Assembly (NCBI RefSeq): GCF_000308595.1
Contig: NZ_BAGA01000070.1
Coordinates: 62,001 to 126,000 of the forward strand
Reading direction: 5' to 3'
Origin: Nocardia higoensis NBRC 100133
GTDB taxonomy: Bacteria > Actinomycetota > Actinomycetes > Mycobacteriales > Mycobacteriaceae
Length of the DNA stretch: 64,000 nt
Shown: piece by piece, positions 51,668-60,151 of the stretch
Position numbering within the stretch: the first letter of the stretch is position 1
How the letters are laid out: every line of letters begins with the position of its first letter
Notes under the pieces: model-generated
Told to the model about the DNA's origin: nothing
Seen by the model: only the letters and a program-made list of their open reading frames with translations
Databases searched by the model: none
Translations under genes and position numbers: made by a program

Positions 51668-52678
51668 ATGACTGGCGGGTTCTTCAACCACTACGACGAT
51701 CCCGACGAGTTCTGGGACGATGAGCCGCTGCGCCCGCCGACACGCCCGGTGCCACGGGTACCGGATGCTCGCCCGGCGGACCCGGCGCCGAGCTACCGTG
51801 CACCCGCGCCGACTGAAACCGTTCGACAGTCGACCGCGTCCTATCCATCGAGTACACCTCCGCCGGTTGCCGCGCAGCCGCCGGAGCGGGCCTTGGCCAC
51901 AGCGTCGTCGAGGACGGAAGCGGTCGGCGATATCGACAACTCCGGACTCGGCCAGTTGCACAATTTGATCGAGGAGTTCTCCCGGCTGCATGCCTACACG
52001 GCCGAGATATCGAACATCATGCAGGAAGCTTTTGCCGCCGGGCCATCGGAGGCGCGTGGCCGCGACGAAACCGGAACAGTCGATGTCTCGCTGACCAGAA
52101 GTGGTGAGTTGACAGGAATCACCGTGGCAGAGAACTGGCGAGCCCATCTGCACACGGCCCAGTTGGGGGCTGCGGTGGTGGATGCCGTGCGGAATGCCGA
52201 CCAGAGGATTCTGGAATTCACGAGTATCACGGCAGACCGGATCGGCGCGATAGACAAGCTCGAGGCGCTCGACATCACTGCCGTCACTCCGACCCGGCTG
52301 TCGGCGGTTGAATCCCATGGTGTTGCACCGTCCCTGGGGCTCGAGCAGATCCTGGAACTGGCGCACGAGGCGATGGATCGAGGTGAGGACGCCGACGCCG
52401 AGCGGTTCACCGGATCGGTCGGCGTGGAAGACGAACTCCAGGTGTCGGTGATACTGGGTCGGCGAGAGGTCCGGGAGTGCGTCATCTCGATCCCGTGGGC
52501 GTCGGATGTCCGGGGCGGTGCGATCGCGGCGGCAGTCGAGGAAGCATACGACCAGGCGTATCAACGCAGGCTGGCCTCGGCGGGGAGCGGAATCGAGACC
52601 GCGTTGAGTGGTCTCGCGGCATCCGCCATCCAAGCTCTCACCGATATGCAGGTGCAACCGCCGGCGCACGGGAACTGA
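51668..52678 (+). CDS. YbaB/EbfC-like ESX-associated protein
   Basis: 336 residues: a Pro-rich disordered N-terminus (about 18-85), a YbaB-like domain (about 95-200; MQEAFAAGPSEARGRDETGT, VDVSLTRSGELTGITV), and a second alpha/beta domain. In actinobacteria YbaB-like proteins are common partners of WXG100 genes (EspL-type). It is the first gene of a plus-strand set with a WXG100-like protein and two membrane proteins. ATG 51668 has GCGAGG 7 bp upstream. It probably assists the following secretion substrate; DNA binding is also possible. Confidence 0.68.
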   Translation: MTGGFFNHYDDPDEFWDDEPLRPPTRPVPRVPDARPADPAPSYRAPAPTETVRQSTASYPSSTPPPVAAQPPERALATASSRTEAVGDIDNSGLGQLHNLIEEFSRLHAYTAEISNIMQEAFAAGPSEARGRDETGTVDVSLTRSGELTGITVAENWRAHLHTAQLGAAVVDAVRNADQRILEFTSITADRIGAIDKLEALDITAVTPTRLSAVESHGVAPSLGLEQILELAHEAMDRGEDADAERFTGSVGVEDELQVSVILGRREVRECVISIPWASDVRGGAIAAAVEEAYDQAYQRRLASAGSGIETALSGLAASAIQALTDMQVQPPAHGN

Positions 52679-52723
52679 CCGCTGCGAGGCGGAACAACTC
52701 GTCGAAGCAGGAAGGGAAGTCAG

Positions 52724-53035
52724 ATGGGCGCTGATCCCGAGAAGCTGGAAGTCGCCACCGGTGCGCTGCGCGCCGACGCGGGGGTGTGGGACGGCAAAGC
52801 CACAGAGATGTCACAGATCAAGACGACGATCGAAACGCTGACCTTCACGCATCTGGAAGCCGGTCTCTTCTTCACCATCACCTCGGCCAACGACAAACTG
52901 GTCGAGGACCTGTCCGGCCGGGCCGGGGAAGCGACCCAGCGCTTCACCGAGGTGGCGAATGTGCTGCGATTCTGCGCCGACACCTATGAGGCGGAGGACG
53001 CGGCAGGAAAGCATCGAATCGACAACATATGGTGA
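52724..53035 (+). CDS. WXG100/ESX-substrate-like small protein
   Basis: 103 residues, two predicted helices, the size and layout of WXG100 or DUF2580 (EspC-like) proteins: DPEKLEVATGALRADAGVWD in helix 1 and DTYEAEDAAGKHRIDNIW at the C-terminus. The exact WxG turn is not present. GAAGG precedes the ATG. It lies 46 bp after the YbaB-like gene and 13 bp before the next, so it probably pairs with the 53048 product for type VII secretion. No ESX core gene is in the window. Confidence 0.65.
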   Translation: MGADPEKLEVATGALRADAGVWDGKATEMSQIKTTIETLTFTHLEAGLFFTITSANDKLVEDLSGRAGEATQRFTEVANVLRFCADTYEAEDAAGKHRIDNIW

Positions 53036-53047
53036 TGGGAAGCAGTC

Positions 53048-53827
53048 ATGAGCTTTGACATGGCGCAGTACAACTCCGTCGTCGACGGCCTCGACAAGTT
53101 CTTCGTGAAGATCGACAATGGCATCTCTTTTCAAGTGCCGAACGCGCGAGACAGCGCGCTCGACCTACCGTATGTGCGGCTCATTCCGGCAGTGCAGAGA
53201 ATGGTCGAAGTCGCTTCCGGCAAGATCATCGAGATCTGCCAATGGATATGGGAGAAGATCAAGGAGATCTACCATGGCATTCGCGCTCCCTACGAGATGC
53301 ATCTGCGGAGCAAGGACTGGGCGGACGTCAGGGACAATGTCAACGGCGTGAAACAGGCGCTGGATCCCAGCAACGTGGAAGCCCTGCGCCGATGGGAGGG
53401 CGCGGCTCGCACTTCCTACATGCAGACCTGCATGAGCCAGAGTGGTGCGGCGGGCACGTTCTCGGATATCGCCGAGAAGGCACGCAGCGCGATGGTGGAC
53501 GCGGCGGTGGGAGGCGTCGCGTTCTATGCCGCGATTCTGGCGGCCTGTGCCAGTTTCCTGGTCGGTCTGGCCCGTGCCATCGGTGAGTTGCTCAGCGGTA
53601 TCGGAGCGGGGGTCAGTATCGCCGACATCACCGCGACATCGGGAATGACGTTGACGACCGCCACTGGCGCATGCGTGGCCCTGGTGACGTTTCTCGGCGC
53701 GCAGGCCAAAGCCATCGGTGACATCGACAGATCCTTCCCCGACGGCAGATGGCCGGACTCCCAGGCAACGAGCTTCAACGACGCATCGGTCGAAGGCGAC
53801 GACAAGTCCAGCTGGAAGATCGCCTAG
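53048..53827 (+). CDS. membrane protein with central WxG motif
   Basis: 259 residues. A WEG turn (ALRRWEGAARTSYMQ, about residues 107-121) sits between helices as in WXG100/LXG proteins; two hydrophobic segments follow (AAVGGVAFYAAILAACASFL and TATGACVALVTFLGAQA). A channel-type or pore-forming secreted protein is possible, but no toxin domain is recognisable. It follows the small WXG100-like gene by 13 bp and is followed by a small membrane protein after 3 bp. Confidence 0.6.
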   Translation: MSFDMAQYNSVVDGLDKFFVKIDNGISFQVPNARDSALDLPYVRLIPAVQRMVEVASGKIIEICQWIWEKIKEIYHGIRAPYEMHLRSKDWADVRDNVNGVKQALDPSNVEALRRWEGAARTSYMQTCMSQSGAAGTFSDIAEKARSAMVDAAVGGVAFYAAILAACASFLVGLARAIGELLSGIGAGVSIADITATSGMTLTTATGACVALVTFLGAQAKAIGDIDRSFPDGRWPDSQATSFNDASVEGDDKSSWKIA

Positions 53828-53829
53828 AC

Positions 53830-54264
53830 ATGGCCGATGTGGACCCGGCACGAGTGCGCGCGTGGGAACAACGCGTCCGGGTATTCGGATTCTGTCTGTA
53901 CGCGGTGATTCCAACCGTGATCGGGTGCGGTCTCCTGTCCACTCAGGTGGCGGAGTGGGCCGGTCTCGGTGTCGTCCAGCGCGCAGCAATCGGCTATGCG
54001 CTGGTCGCGCAGGTGGTGGCGATCGCGGTGAGCTGGCGTACCCCGCCCGTCGGCGCGTCACTGGTCGTCGTTCGCACGCTCTTCTTCTCGGCCTATGCGG
54101 CGTTGGCGGCAAGTGCGGCTCTGCTGGCCGGAGAAGACGACTGGGAGTTGCTGACCGTACCGATCTTCGCGTGCATGATCATCATGCTGCATGCCGTCTA
54201 CGAGCGTTGCACGCAGCGTTTCGAAGCATTCGGCACCGGCACCCGATCGGACGGTGACGGCTGA
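53830..54264 (+). CDS. small four-helix membrane protein
   Basis: 144 residues with four predicted membrane helices (around 19-35, 48-66, 76-97 and 105-122). The start at 53830 lies 3 bp after the previous stop, so it belongs to the same cassette and may be its immunity or anchoring protein. No family was recognised. Confidence 0.55.
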   Translation: MADVDPARVRAWEQRVRVFGFCLYAVIPTVIGCGLLSTQVAEWAGLGVVQRAAIGYALVAQVVAIAVSWRTPPVGASLVVVRTLFFSAYAALAASAALLAGEDDWELLTVPIFACMIIMLHAVYERCTQRFEAFGTGTRSDGDG

Positions 54265-54720
54265 GCGCGGTGCTCCGCGAGGGATCGGCAGTGGACCGCG
54301 GTGCTGTGGCCGAGAGAGGAGTGGTCGAGTCGGAACGTCACCGCCACGGTTCGCGACGGCGGGTTGCCTGTGCTTTGGGTGGGTGTGGCATGTCGGCTCC
54401 ATTGCGTTAGCTGTGAAATCGCCTGGCCGTGATGACGCCTGGCGTGTCGCCGGAGCGACACGCGGAAGTGATCGCCGTGAAGTCCGCCTCGGCTTCGGAG
54501 AGCCAAGAGAATTGCGTCGTGAATTGTCTCTGTCGCCATCGTGGACGCCTCTGGCGGATCACCGGCGAAGGGGCGACGGCCGTCTCACCAGAATCTCACA
54601 TTATCGACGGGAATCGGCGGGTCTTTCCAGGATCTGACGGGAAGTGTATGTACCACGAAAGCTGTTGTCTTCGAGTAAGTTTGGGTTCTGCTGAGACCGG
54701 TTGATGTAGCTGGAACGCGT
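54265..54720. other. gap before the tRNA remnant
   Basis: 456 bp. Only short frames with no family resemblance are present. I see no gene, RNA or clear promoter. Confidence 0.4.
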
Positions 54721-54757
54721 GTCAAGTGGTCGCAGGTTCAAATCCTGTCAGCCCGAC
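54721..54757 (+). other. 3' end of a tRNA gene (attachment-site-like remnant)
   Basis: GGTCGCAGGTTCAAATCC then TGTCAGCCCGA form a perfect T-arm (GCAGG/CCTGT stem, TTCAAAT loop) and the 3' strand of an acceptor stem. The matching 5' acceptor CGGGCTG is not found upstream, so the 5' part of the tRNA is absent. The isotype cannot be assigned. tRNA 3' ends are the usual integration sites of tyrosine-recombinase elements, and an integrase remnant lies 45 bp away. Confidence 0.65.
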
Positions 54758-54763
54758 AGACGA

Positions 54764-54797
54764 GAAAGCCCCTCCGTACAGCAACGGAGGGGCTTTC
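54764..54797. terminator. hairpin terminator after the tRNA remnant
   Basis: GAAAGCCCCTCCGT pairs with ACGGAGGGGCTTTC (14 bp, 6-base loop), followed by TTC. It lies directly after the tRNA 3' end and before the integrase-derived frame on the minus strand, so it may serve both. Confidence 0.8.
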
Positions 54798-54798
54798 T

Positions 54799-54933
54799 TC
54801 ATTCTCCGACGACTCGGAGTTGGGGACCATTTGGGGACCGTAGGTGCTTCGTGAGCCGGTTTCCGTCCTCGATCAGCGTCTTCATATCGGGATGTAGGTA
54901 GCGCTGGGTGATTCGCAGATGCGGCAGTAACAC
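54799..54933 (-). pseudogene. tyrosine-recombinase (integrase) C-terminal fragment
   Basis: The minus-strand frame ending at 54799 reads LRITQRYLHPDMKTLIEDGN then RLTKHLRSP, the end of a phage-type integrase with the catalytic tyrosine in TQRYLHP. Upstream of about 54933 the frame loses similarity. It lies next to the tRNA 3' remnant, so it is probably the tail of a decayed integrative element. Confidence 0.72.
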
Positions 54934-55022
54934 CGCCAACCGCCCAGACAAGCCGACCCCCACCCCACCCATGATCGCCATAGCACACCGAAACATGCTG
55001 AGCCGCAAGGCAACACGTTACT

Positions 55023-55461
55023 TCGTTACAGCTTCGTCTGCTGCGCAAAACCTTCCGGTATGCGAGCCGCCAGCACTGGGACCGGATGAGCAAGGACCTG
55101 AAACCGGTCTACACCGCACCGACCGAAGCCGCGGCCAAAGAGCGGCTCGCCGAGTTCGCAGCTGCCTGGGGTCCGCAGTATCCAGCGATCGTGCGGCTGC
55201 GGGAGAACGCGTGGCCCGAGTTCGTGCCTTTCCTCGACTACGACGTCGAGATTCGCCGGGTGATCTGCTCGACCAACGCCATCGAGTCGCGGGGTGCCCG
55301 CTACCGGCGTGCTGTCCGGGCCCGCGGACACTTCCCCACAGAGCAGGCCGCGTTGAAATGCTTGTACCTGGTGACCCGTTCGCTGGACCCGACAGGCAAG
55401 GGTCGGGCACGATGGGCAATCAGGTGGAAGCCGGCGTTGAACGCGTTCGCGATCGCGTTCT
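55023..55461 (+). pseudogene. IS256-family transposase C-terminal fragment
   Basis: The frame reads LLRKTFRYASRQHWDRMSKD, LKPVYTAPTEAAAKERL, NAIESRGARYRRAVRARGHF and ends at WKPALNAFAIAF. This is the C-terminal third of an IS256/mutator-type transposase (the family's RNTFRYA and STNAIE segments). The 5' part and the terminal inverted repeat are missing; the fragment joins directly to the integrase remnant. It lies downstream of and convergent to the CoA-transferase genes. Confidence 0.78.
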
Positions 55462-55513
55462 GCCCAGGCGATCACGGCGTGGGTGAACACAGGTCACGCC
55501 GAGGGGTTGCGTG

Positions 55514-56191
55514 TCAGTGGGCGATCAGTTCATCGACGATGGTCAACGGTGCACCGGTCGCGGCGGCGACGTCGGTCACGGTGATCCCGGGTGCTGTTTC
55601 GACGAGCAGCAGCGTGCCGTCGCCGACGACATCGATGACCGCGAGGTCGGTGATGATCCGATGCACTACCGCCTGGCCGGTGAGCGGCAGGGTGCATTCC
55701 TCCACGATCTTGGGATTGCCCGCACGGTCGGTGTGTTCCATGAGGACGAGGACCCGCTCCGCGCCGTGCACGAGGTCCATGGCCCCGCCCATGCCCTTGA
55801 CCATCTTGCCCGGCACCATCCAGTTGGCGAGGTCGCCGGTGCGGGAGACCTGCATTCCACCGAGGACCGCGGTCCCGATGTGCCCGCCGCGGATCATGCC
55901 GAAGGACAGTGCGGAATCGAAGAATGCCGCGCCCGGCTCGACGGTGACGGTCTCCTTGCCGGCGTTGATCAGGTTCGCGTCGACCGCGTCCTCGGTCGGG
56001 TATGGACCGGTGCCCAGAATTCCGTTCTCCGAGTGCAGGATCACCCGCGTCGCGGGATCCAGATAGCTGGGTACCAGGGTGGGCAGACCGATTCCGAGGT
56101 TGACGTACTCGCCGTCTCGTAGTTCCGCAGCCGCCCGGCGAGCCATGTCGTGGCGACTCCACCCGCGCGTCGCGGTTGTGGCCTGGGTCAT
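55514..56191 (-). CDS. 3-oxoacid CoA-transferase, beta subunit
   Basis: 225 residues of the CoA-transferase I family. The active-site glutamate is in [26 protein letters not shown] and [20 protein letters not shown] are conserved. It overlaps the alpha-subunit gene by 4 bp (ATGA). It transfers CoA from succinyl-CoA to acetoacetate or 3-oxoadipate (ScoB/PcaJ/AtoA class); the acid cannot be fixed from sequence. Confidence 0.9.
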   Translation of the reverse strand: MTQATTATRGWSRHDMARRAAAELRDGEYVNLGIGLPTLVPSYLDPATRVILHSENGILGTGPYPTEDAVDANLINAGKETVTVEPGAAFFDSALSFGMIRGGHIGTAVLGGMQVSRTGDLANWMVPGKMVKGMGGAMDLVHGAERVLVLMEHTDRAGNPKIVEECTLPLTGQAVVHRIITDLAVIDVVGDGTLLLVETAPGITVTDVAAATGAPLTIVDELIAH

Positions 56192-56955
56192 GATCGGACT
56201 CCTGTGGTCTCGCGCACGGTGCGCTTTTCGATGCGCGGGGTTTGTGGACCGGTTTCGACGATCCGTTGGACGAAGATGCCCGGCAGATGTATTTGCGCGG
56301 GATCGATCCGGCCGGCGGGAACCAGTCGTTCCACCTGCGCGATCGTGATGTGTCCTGCCATCGCGGCGAGCGGGTTGAAGTTCATGGCGGTCTTGTCGAA
56401 GACGAGATTGCCGTCGGTGTCACCGATTGTGGCGTGGACCAGTGCGAAATCCGCGGTGATGCCGTGCTCGAGGACATATCGCTTGTCTCCGAATCGGCGG
56501 ATCTCCTTGGCGGGGGACGCCACCGCGACGGAGCCATCGGTGTTGTATCGCCAGGGCATGCCGCCGTCGGCGACCGGGGTGCCGACTCCGGCGGGGGTGA
56601 AGAAGGCAGGCACACCGGTTCCTCCGGCGCGTAAGCGCTCGGCGAGAGTGCCCTGAGGGGTGAGTTCGACCTCGAGTTCGCCGGCCAGGTACTGCCGGGC
56701 GAATTCCTTGTTCTCGCCGACGTAGGAGGCTGTGACCCTGCGGATCCGGCCCAGCTCGAGCAGGATTCCCAAACCGTGGCCGTCGACCCCGCAGTTGTTG
56801 GAGTAGACCTCGAGGTTGTTCGCTCCCGTCTCGGCCAGGGCGGCGATGAGCGCGTCGGGAATTCCGCACAATCCGAACCCGCCGACCGCGATGGTGGCGC
56901 CCTCGCCGATATCGGCAACTGCCTCTGAGGCACTCTCGACAACTCTGGTGGCCAC
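56188..56955 (-). CDS. 3-oxoacid CoA-transferase, alpha subunit
   Basis: 255 residues from a GTG at 56955 with AGGAAGGACAGG upstream. [16 protein letters not shown] is the CoA-binding glycine-rich loop; [13 protein letters not shown] and [15 protein letters not shown] are typical of the family (ScoA/PcaI). It is the first gene of a two-gene operon, divergent from an IclR regulator, the layout of pca-type operons. It probably supplies the final ketoacid-CoA for thiolysis. Confidence 0.9.
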   Translation of the reverse strand: MATRVVESASEAVADIGEGATIAVGGFGLCGIPDALIAALAETGANNLEVYSNNCGVDGHGLGILLELGRIRRVTASYVGENKEFARQYLAGELEVELTPQGTLAERLRAGGTGVPAFFTPAGVGTPVADGGMPWRYNTDGSVAVASPAKEIRRFGDKRYVLEHGITADFALVHATIGDTDGNLVFDKTAMNFNPLAAMAGHITIAQVERLVPAGRIDPAQIHLPGIFVQRIVETGPQTPRIEKRTVRETTGVRS

Positions 56956-57112
56956 TTCCCTGTCCTTCCTCTCTCGCGCAAGGTGCGGGGTGCTCGTTCT
57001 GTGAACATCGCGCCTTCCTATGGACAGCAAAGCGAAAGTGGTCGCCAACTGGCAACATGCCGTACCGAATCGGGGTCGAATGCTCGTATGTCGATCACGG
57101 AAGGAGAATACT

Positions 57113-57127
57113 GTTCACTGAATGAAC
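57113..57127. promoter_or_regulatory. inverted repeat, candidate IclR operator
   Basis: GTTCA-CTGAA-TGAAC, 5-bp arms around a 5-bp spacer, 17-31 bp before the IclR start at 57144 and in the divergent region towards the CoA-transferase genes. Size and position fit an IclR-family autoregulatory site. Confidence 0.5.
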
Positions 57128-57143
57128 GACATAGGATGCCGAT

Positions 57144-57938
57144 ATGGACGACAAGCCGAACGTGATCGGACGAGTTGCGGCGTTGCTACGGGCGACAGGC
57201 GATCACGAGCCGTCCGGGGCCTCGACCTCCGAACTGGCGCGATACACCGGATTGGCTCGGCCCACCGCGCATCGCATGCTGACCGCGTTGTCGGCGGAGG
57301 GATTCGTCGACCGTGACAACACGACCGGCAGGTGGACCCTGGGCCCGGAGATCTTCCTGCTCGGTTCGGTGGCCGCTGACCGCTACGACATCACCGGCAG
57401 TGCCAGGGACATCCTCGAGGCACTCAGCCGCGACACGGGAGAGAGTGCGTTCTTGTCGGCCCGGCGGGGCGATGAAACCGTGTGCGTCGCCGCGGAGGAA
57501 GGTAGCTTTCCCCTGCGCTCGCATGTTCTGCACCCGGGGATCCGGTTCCCACTCGGCGTCGCGTCCGCCGGGCTGGTCATCCTGTCGCACCTCACCGATC
57601 GGGAGATCGACGAATACCTCGGCCGCGTCGACCTCACCGACCGGTTCGGACCCGAGCACGCCGCGGCGCGGCTGCGTGAACGCATCGAATCCACCCGCGC
57701 GGAGGGCTATTGCGTGAATCCCGGGCTCCTGGTATACGGAAGCTGGGGGATGGGTGCCGCGGTATTCGACCACCGTGGCGCCCCGGCCTGGGCGCTCACT
57801 CTCACCGGTGTGGAAACGCGATTCACCCCCGACCGTAGGCCCGAGCTCGGCAGAATTCTGCTGCGTGCGGCGCACGTGCTCACCAGGCGACTGCAACGCT
57901 CGAGCACGGCGGGCCCCGCCGTCGGCCGACGCTGCTGA
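57144..57938 (+). CDS. IclR-family transcriptional regulator
   Basis: 264 residues: N-terminal winged helix-turn-helix (about 5-65; TSELARYTGLARPTAHRMLT, LSAEGFVDRDNTTGRWTLGP) and the IclR effector domain (about 80-245; GIRFPLGVASAGLVILSHLT, EGYCVNPGLLVYGSWGMGAA). Divergent from the CoA-transferase pair, which it most likely controls in response to an aromatic or keto acid (PcaR/PobR-like). AGGA lies 7 bp before the ATG. Confidence 0.9.
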   Translation: MDDKPNVIGRVAALLRATGDHEPSGASTSELARYTGLARPTAHRMLTALSAEGFVDRDNTTGRWTLGPEIFLLGSVAADRYDITGSARDILEALSRDTGESAFLSARRGDETVCVAAEEGSFPLRSHVLHPGIRFPLGVASAGLVILSHLTDREIDEYLGRVDLTDRFGPEHAAARLRERIESTRAEGYCVNPGLLVYGSWGMGAAVFDHRGAPAWALTLTGVETRFTPDRRPELGRILLRAAHVLTRRLQRSSTAGPAVGRRC

Positions 57939-57939
57939 T

Positions 57940-57975
57940 CAGGCCCCGCGGGGGACCGGTCCGCCGCGGGGCCTG
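57940..57975. terminator. hairpin terminator after the IclR gene
   Basis: CAGGCCCCGCGG pairs with CCGCGGGGCCTG (12 bp, 12-base loop), 1 bp after the IclR stop codon. Confidence 0.7.
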
Positions 57976-58013
57976 CTGCGGGCGGCGGATGCCACGGCGT
58001 CCGACTTGGCGCC

Positions 58014-58190
58014 ACGCCTACCCACGAACTGGTCCGGATTCGCTACGAGGCGAGTGTGGAATCCTTCGATGCCTATCGCGCGATGTTCTCCGACCCGCGC
58101 CACCGCGGCAACGAACTAGGGATCACCGAGGAGCAGGCACGATCGATCCACACCCCCGCCCTCCTGGTGCACGGCAGGACGGCGCGGGTA
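58014..58190 (+). pseudogene. alpha/beta-hydrolase fragment
   Basis: The plus-strand frame reads THELVRIRYEASVESFDAYR, then IHTPALLVHGR, which resembles the lid-to-aspartate region of alpha/beta hydrolases of the meta-cleavage-product type. No nucleophile motif or start is present, and similarity ends after LVHGR. It is a scrap of about 55 codons. Confidence 0.55.
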
Positions 58191-58714
58191 TCCGCAGGAG
58201 TTCCGGCGCAAGGTCGGTTCGCTGAATCACAGAATGCGGCGAATCGACCTGACCGACGGCCGTCGCCGCATGAGATTCGCCGTCGTGGCGGTGGACCGGA
58301 CGCTTCGCGGCGCCGTGTATCGCGTGCGAGGGAAGGCGCGCCGCATCGGTCCCGGCCGTCACTGCAGCGCCGCCGCGGGAACAGCGCGTTCCATGGTCGA
58401 TCGCGGCGGTGGTAACAGCGCGAAGGCGGTGCGCAGCGCGGTTCGATAGCCATGATCGGCCTCGCCGGAATTCCCGGTGCGAGTTCTACCGGAACGAGCG
58501 CACCGTGCCGTGTTTACAGCTCCGGGCACGGCCGGCGGGCAGTCTCCGTGAGTTCGACCGAGAAGATGCCGATACGCCGATCATTCGGTATGCGGCGATC
58601 TGGACGTTGGTTGAGCGCGGCGTTCTCGCCGGCCTGAAGGTGGTGGGGTGATCCGACATGGGCGATGGTGCATGCAGGCTTGTCCGCTCGGTGCCGCGCG
58701 ACGCCTGCATGCCA
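58191..58714. other. gap without recognisable genes
   Basis: About 520 bp between the hydrolase scrap and the TetR gene. The frames present are short and show no known family. No RNA gene is seen. It probably belongs to the decayed zone. Confidence 0.4.
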
Positions 58715-60019
58715 TCAGACTCCGTATACCGCGGTGACCAGCAGATCACCGAGGAAAACTGCGACATCGTCGATGTCCTGCAGGTGCGCTTCTCCTGCCA
58801 GGGAGCCCGCGATACTGCGTTCGATGGTCCACATCAGCACCGCGGCGAACTCCGCCGCCGGAGGGCCTTCGACGGCGAGTCCTGCCGCGCGATCGCTGTC
58901 GATGATGCGCTCGAGGGTGGCCGTCATCTTCGCGACGGTGTCCAGGTAGCGCCGGCGCAGTTCCGGTCGGCGCGGCCATTCGTGAATGGCGTTGCGCAGG
59001 ACGCCGAGATCAGCTGGGTCGAGGTCGAGCCAGGTGTGAATGATCCCTCGAATGCTGTCGGCGTCGGTGCGGTCGGCGTCGGCGAGGTCGACGAAGCCCT
59101 GCACGATCCGATCGGCAACGAATTGGAACAGTTCGATGAACGCGTCGTCCTTGTTGCCGAAATAGAAATAGAAGGTCGCGCGCGAGAGCTTCGACCGGTC
59201 GAGAATCTTGGCGACGCTCAACTGGTCGAGAGTCATCTCGCCCAGCAACTCGCTGGTGGCTCGGAGAATGGCTGCTTTGGTGTTGGCGTCACCACCGGGC
59301 GCTGCCGGCGCGGGCCGCTCCGGCACGGAGACGGCGGCAATCGGGCTCGGGGAGCTCTTCTTGCGTTTGCGGGCCCGCTTGGTCGGGCGGTTGGGGCCGA
59401 AGATTCCGGCGAGGGTGAGTTCGGTGATCGCGGCGACCGCGGCGGCCGGATTCGGTATCCGGGGATCCAGGCCGCGTTGCCCTACATAGAAGCTCCGCTC
59501 GTAGCCGCAGACCAGGACTGTGGCCACCGTCTCCGCGGGTGCTCCGGCGGGAGCGCGGCCGGCTGCCCGTTCATGCTCGACCTGCTCGGCGATCGCGGAT
59601 ACGAAACGCTGCAGCATGACATTCCAGGCCGCTCCGAGTGCGGGGTGGCTGTGCATGTTCTCGACCACCGCGCAGATCAGTGGACCGTGCGCCGACCACA
59701 TCCCGATGGTGCGCTGCAGGTTCTCGTCGAGCGCCCGCTGCCGGGAACGGCCCAGCTCGGAGTTCCAGGGACCTTCGGCGGTATAGGTGTCGGCGAGCAG
59801 GCGCGACACCATCGCCACCACGACGTCGAATTTCGACGCGAAGTAGTGATAGAAGTTCGCCCGGGAGAGTTTGGCTTGCTGGATGATCTGAGCCACGGTC
59901 AGATCGTGCAGCGATGTGTCGTGCAGCAATTCTTCGGTGGCCGCGAACACCGCGAGTTCCGCGGCGGCCCCGCCGTCATGGGCTCGGGGGCGTTGGCGTG
60001 CTAACGATTCGCTGTCCAC
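58715..60019 (-). CDS. double TetR-family regulator (two TetR units in one chain)
   Basis: 434 residues from a GTG at 60019 (an in-frame ATG at 60064 is the alternative). Two complete TetR units occur in tandem: the first helix-turn-helix has LTVAQIIQQAKLSRANFYHY (near residues 40-60), the second LSVAKILDRSKLSRATFYFY (near 265-285), each followed by a helical ligand-type domain, joined by a Lys/Arg-Pro-Ala linker around 215-245. TetR proteins normally dimerise, so one chain may act as a pseudo-dimer. A palindrome just upstream suggests autorepression. It may control the CoA ligase/monooxygenase operon at 60152-64000. Confidence 0.85.
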   Translation of the reverse strand: MDSESLARQRPRAHDGGAAAELAVFAATEELLHDTSLHDLTVAQIIQQAKLSRANFYHYFASKFDVVVAMVSRLLADTYTAEGPWNSELGRSRQRALDENLQRTIGMWSAHGPLICAVVENMHSHPALGAAWNVMLQRFVSAIAEQVEHERAAGRAPAGAPAETVATVLVCGYERSFYVGQRGLDPRIPNPAAAVAAITELTLAGIFGPNRPTKRARKRKKSSPSPIAAVSVPERPAPAAPGGDANTKAAILRATSELLGEMTLDQLSVAKILDRSKLSRATFYFYFGNKDDAFIELFQFVADRIVQGFVDLADADRTDADSIRGIIHTWLDLDPADLGVLRNAIHEWPRRPELRRRYLDTVAKMTATLERIIDSDRAAGLAVEGPPAAEFAAVLMWTIERSIAGSLAGEAHLQDIDDVAVFLGDLLVTAVYGV

Positions 60020-60036
60020 CCCATTTACCTTAAATG

Positions 60037-60048
60037 ATGTCTGGACAT
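60037..60048. promoter_or_regulatory. palindrome upstream of the double TetR gene
   Basis: ATGTC-TG-GACAT, 5-bp perfect arms, 18-29 bp before the GTG start at 60019. The position fits an autoregulatory TetR operator. If the ATG at 60064 were the true start, the site would lie inside the gene. Confidence 0.45.
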
Positions 60049-60096
60049 GATGACCGGTCGGCATGTATGTCCTGCTCTGCGAGCCGTGGTGGGTAC

Positions 60097-60136
60097 CCGG
60101 GCGGGTGAGTCGGCAAGCGGTTCCTCACCCGCCCGG
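60097..60136. terminator. hairpin terminator after the CoA ligase
   Basis: CCGGGCGGGTGAG pairs with CTCACCCGCCCGG (13 bp, 14-base loop), 15 bp downstream of the ligase stop (60152), on the minus-strand transcript from the monooxygenase/ligase operon. Confidence 0.65.
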
Positions 60137-60151
60137 AGTCCGGGGATGCCG

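Noticed and set aside
54681..54757. An intact tRNA gene
   Set aside because: The T-arm and 3' acceptor are present, but no matching 5' acceptor CGGGCTG or anticodon arm is found in the upstream 60 bases.
54802..55093. A minus-strand protein ending in LTGFEPATT next to the tRNA remnant
   Set aside because: This ending is the familiar false translation of an antisense tRNA 3' end, so it is not a gene.
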